Source: Dehalococcoidales bacterium
GTDB taxonomy: Bacteria; Chloroflexota; Dehalococcoidia; Dehalococcoidales; GCA-2688105
Assembly (NCBI GenBank): GCA_030640255.1
Contig: DAOWJS010000103.1
Coordinates: 1 to 33,203 of the forward strand
Direction: 5' to 3'
Length of the DNA stretch: 33,203 nucleotides
Below, piece after piece: positions 31,130-33,203 of the stretch; position 1 is the stretch's first letter, and each line of letters begins with the position of its first letter. The position numbers and the translations under genes are program-made. The notes under the pieces were generated by a model. That model saw only the letters and a list, made by a program, of their open reading frames with translations. It was not told where the DNA came from and made no database searches.

Positions 31130-31209
31130 GGGGGTGAGCTAGAAAGAATCCAAACTACTAGAATAAACTTGCTCACTATGGTTTAATACCTCAAGTTGTC
31201 CTACTGCCT
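31130..31209 (+). promoter_or_regulatory. 80-bp conserved upstream element, copy 2
   Basis: Gap-free match to 30309-30388 with 14 differences. It ends 25 bases before the small membrane protein gene at 31235, the same relative side as copy 1. Both follow a repeat tail reading GGGGGTGAG. Confidence 0.55.
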
Positions 31210-31234
31210 GTAATTTAAAAAGAAGGAGAACAAA

Positions 31235-31573
31235 ATGGAGAGAACATGGAAACCGACCACTGCCGGCATCTTGACCATAGTTGCCGGGGTTTTCAATTTG
31301 ATTGCGGGTATAACTCTTGCCTGTGTAGGCACAGATTGCTTAGGTCCACTTACCGGCTTTACAGTTGCCGGGGTTATGTGGTTCGGGGTAATTGGTACGC
31401 CATTAATTATTATCGGGATAGTCGCCATAGTAGGTGGTATCTTTGCTTTGAGGAGAAGAGTCTGGGGGCTGGCGCTGGCTGGAGCCATTTGCGCCCTCTT
31501 CCCACCGCCTATTATCGCCTTGGGGCTATTGTCTATTATATTCCTAGCCCTATCAAAAGAGGAGTTTGCCTAG
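31235..31573 (+). CDS. Small multi-span membrane protein (DUF4064/DUF4190-like)
   Basis: A 112-residue protein with about three to four membrane segments: ILTIVAGVFNLIAGITLACV (about 12-31), VMWFGVIGTPLIIIGIVAIV (about 47-66), and WGLALAGAICALF with IIALGLLSIIFLAL (about 73-106). The basic FALRRRVWG loop lies between spans. The pattern WKPTTAGILTIVAGV resembles small DUF4064-type membrane proteins; function unknown. GAAGGAGA precedes the ATG. It lies 24 bases before proS. Confidence 0.75.
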   Translation: MERTWKPTTAGILTIVAGVFNLIAGITLACVGTDCLGPLTGFTVAGVMWFGVIGTPLIIIGIVAIVGGIFALRRRVWGLALAGAICALFPPPIIALGLLSIIFLALSKEEFA

Positions 31574-31596
31574 AGTCAATTAGCGGTAAATGAAAA

Positions 31597-33203
31597 GTGC
31601 GGATATCAAAGCTATTTGGTAAGACACAGAGAGAGGTGCCGGCTGAGGCAGAGACAGCCAGCCACCAGCTACTGCTAAGAGCCGGAATGATACATCAGGT
31701 AGCCGCCGGGGTATATTCCTATTTGCCCTTAGCCTGGAGGGTGCTCAAGAAAATAGAGAATATAATCCGTGACGAGATGGATAAAGCCGGCGGGCAGGAG
31801 CTACTGCTCCCCGTTCTCCAGCCTCTAGAGTTGTGGCAGGAAACCGGACGAGACCTCGCCTTTGGCAAAAGCCTGTTTATCCTCTCTGACCGTAGAGACC
31901 GCAAGCTAGCCCTGGGACCAACCCATGAGGAGGTCATCACCCGACTGGTTAGCCACAATGCTAAGAGCTACCGTGACCTGCCCCTACTACTGTATCAGAT
32001 TCAGACCAAGTTTCGTGATGAGCCTCGCCCCAGAGGCGGACTGATACGAGTTCGCGAGTTCACCATGAAAGACCTCTATAGCTTTGATACTGATGAAGAG
32101 GGATTAAGCCAGAGCTACGACAAGATGCTCAAGGCATACCAGAATGTCTACACTCGCTGTGGTCTGCCTACCTTACTCGTTGAAGCCGATAGTGGCGCTA
32201 TCGGCGGCAAGGATTCCCACGAGTTTATGGTTATCACCGAAACTGGTGAGGACGAAATTATCTATTGCCCCGGTTGCCAGTATGCGGCTAATGCTGATAA
32301 GGCTCAGAGCATCAAGGATAAGTTAGCCGACGAGACGCTGTTACCCCTGGAAGAGGTTAACACCCCGGGTATGACCACAATTGAACAGGTATCACGTTTC
32401 CTGGGAGTACCGCAAAGCCACACCCTTAAAGCGGTATTCTATACCGCCGACGGTGAGCTAACCTTCGTGATTATCAGGGGCGACCTTGAGGTAAACGAGG
32501 TAAAGCTGAAAAACACCCTGCACTGTGTCGAGCTCCGCCTGGCTACTGAAGCCAAGGTGATAGAAAGTGGAATAGTCGCCGGCTCAGCCTCTCCTATAGG
32601 GAGCAGTGGTATCAAGATTATTGCTGACGACTCCATAACCTCAGGGGCAAACTTTGTTGCTGGCGCCAATAAACCAGATACCCACTTTAGAAATGTCAAC
32701 TACCCAAGGGATTTTAAGGTTGACCTGGTAATTGATATTGCTCGAGCTCGTGCCGGAGATAAATGCCCTAGATGTGGAGGTAAACTATCATCGGCGCACG
32801 GCATTGAGGTCGGGCACGTCTTCAAACTGGGCACCTTCCTCAGTGAAAAATTGGGTGCCTTCTTCACTAACGACGAGGGCATATCCCATCCGATTGTTAT
32901 GGGGTGCTATGGCATAGGTCTGGGCAGATTGTTAGCTGCTGTCATAGAACAGAACCATGATGATAAGGGCATTATCTGGCCGCTAACTATTGCTCCCTAT
33001 CATATCTACCTTTGTTCGCTGTATGGGGAAGGCTCTAAGGTTTCAGAAGTTGCTGAAAAACTGTATTCTGAGCTTGAGGCTGAGGGTTTAGAGGTGCTTT
33101 TTGACGACCGCCAAGAGTCCCCCGGGGTAAAATTCAACGATGCCGACCTTCTGGGGATACCTATCCGGGTTACCATTAGTCCTCGCACCCTTAAAAGTAA
33201 CAG
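31597..33203 (+). CDS. proS: Prolyl-tRNA synthetase, bacterial type (3' end cut by window)
   Basis: 535 codons are visible and the frame stays open to the window edge, so roughly the last 30-40 residues of a typical ~570-residue bacterial ProS are missing. It carries class II motif 1 (AGVYSYLPLAWRVLKKIENI), motif 2 (KFRDEPRPRGGLIRVREFTMKD) and motif 3 (GCYGIGLGRLLAAVIEQ), with the YbaK-like editing insertion between motifs 2 and 3. Two CxxC pairs (CPGC, CPRC) flank that insertion. The start is GTG at 31597 (MRISKLFGKTQREVPAEAET); an ATG at 31590 is in another frame and stops after ten codons. The ribosome-binding site is weak. Confidence 0.93.
   Translation, partial: MRISKLFGKTQREVPAEAETASHQLLLRAGMIHQVAAGVYSYLPLAWRVLKKIENIIRDEMDKAGGQELLLPVLQPLELWQETGRDLAFGKSLFILSDRRDRKLALGPTHEEVITRLVSHNAKSYRDLPLLLYQIQTKFRDEPRPRGGLIRVREFTMKDLYSFDTDEEGLSQSYDKMLKAYQNVYTRCGLPTLLVEADSGAIGGKDSHEFMVITETGEDEIIYCPGCQYAANADKAQSIKDKLADETLLPLEEVNTPGMTTIEQVSRFLGVPQSHTLKAVFYTADGELTFVIIRGDLEVNEVKLKNTLHCVELRLATEAKVIESGIVAGSASPIGSSGIKIIADDSITSGANFVAGANKPDTHFRNVNYPRDFKVDLVIDIARARAGDKCPRCGGKLSSAHGIEVGHVFKLGTFLSEKLGAFFTNDEGISHPIVMGCYGIGLGRLLAAVIEQNHDDKGIIWPLTIAPYHIYLCSLYGEGSKVSEVAEKLYSELEAEGLEVLFDDRQESPGVKFNDADLLGIPIRVTISPRTLKSN

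Noticed and set aside
31590-31622. ATG start just before proS
   Set aside because: It is out of frame with the synthetase and meets TAA after ten codons; GTG at 31597 opens the synthetase frame.

Overview
The window looks like a chromosomal segment of an uncultured Dehalococcoidia-type Chloroflexi. The main evidence is the right-hand operon rpsB-tsf-pyrH-frr-uppS-cdsA-dxr-rseP-ispG followed by proS, an order I associate with Dehalococcoides and relatives, together with a short EF-Ts and several TTG/GTG starts. The taxonomic call is inference; no 16S rRNA is present.

Left region (1-5026): a tight co-directional cluster for metal/sulfur cofactor work. It encodes a CoA-disulfide-reductase-like flavoenzyme, an FmdB zinc ribbon protein, a NifX/NifB-type FeMo-co-binding domain protein, an Mrp/NBP35 ATPase that lacks the usual CxxC, an IscU/NifU scaffold, MobB, a 29-residue stub of a DnaJ J domain, and a radical SAM protein. 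No cysteine desulfurase is visible. From 4135 to 5740 the DNA is a graveyard: the J-domain stub, the C-terminal end of a large serine recombinase running into tRNA-Lys(TTT), and a remnant that joins the start of a NiFe-hydrogenase small subunit to the end of HypB.

Centre (5727-20745): NAD synthetase on the minus strand; a branched-chain amino acid type ABC transporter (livH, livM, livG, livF, livK) followed by a decayed substrate-binding-protein fragment and a strong terminator; tRNA-Lys(CTT) with its own promoter and a truncated tyrosine recombinase beside it; an HtpX-like M48 membrane protease carrying a canonical EF-hand loop; a complete oligopeptide/nickel-type ABC transporter (dppA, B, C, D, F); and a small minus-strand gene of unknown function. 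The two tRNA-Lys genes, both flanked by dead integrases, suggest repeated use of tRNA-Lys as an integration site.

Right region (20746-33203): a 604-bp repeat-rich intergenic region with a promoter leads into translation (rpsB, tsf, frr), UMP kinase (pyrH), undecaprenyl and phospholipid synthesis (uppS, cdsA), the MEP isoprenoid pathway (dxr, ispG) and the site-2 protease rseP. Between ispG and proS sits an accessory module: a pentapeptide-repeat K+-channel-like protein, a coiled-coil lipoprotein and a small membrane protein. The latter two are each preceded by the same gap-free 80-bp element. A family of GC-rich hairpin repeats occupies five gaps of this region, and a second AT-rich repeat occurs twice in opposite orientations. 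proS runs off the right edge.

The most unusual items are the desulfurase-less cofactor cluster with a CxxC-less Mrp, the hydrogenase/HypB deletion chimera, the paired tRNA-Lys integration scars, the EF-hand HtpX, and the repeat-borne 80-bp upstream element. I did not see a CRISPR array or an obvious complete defence system.
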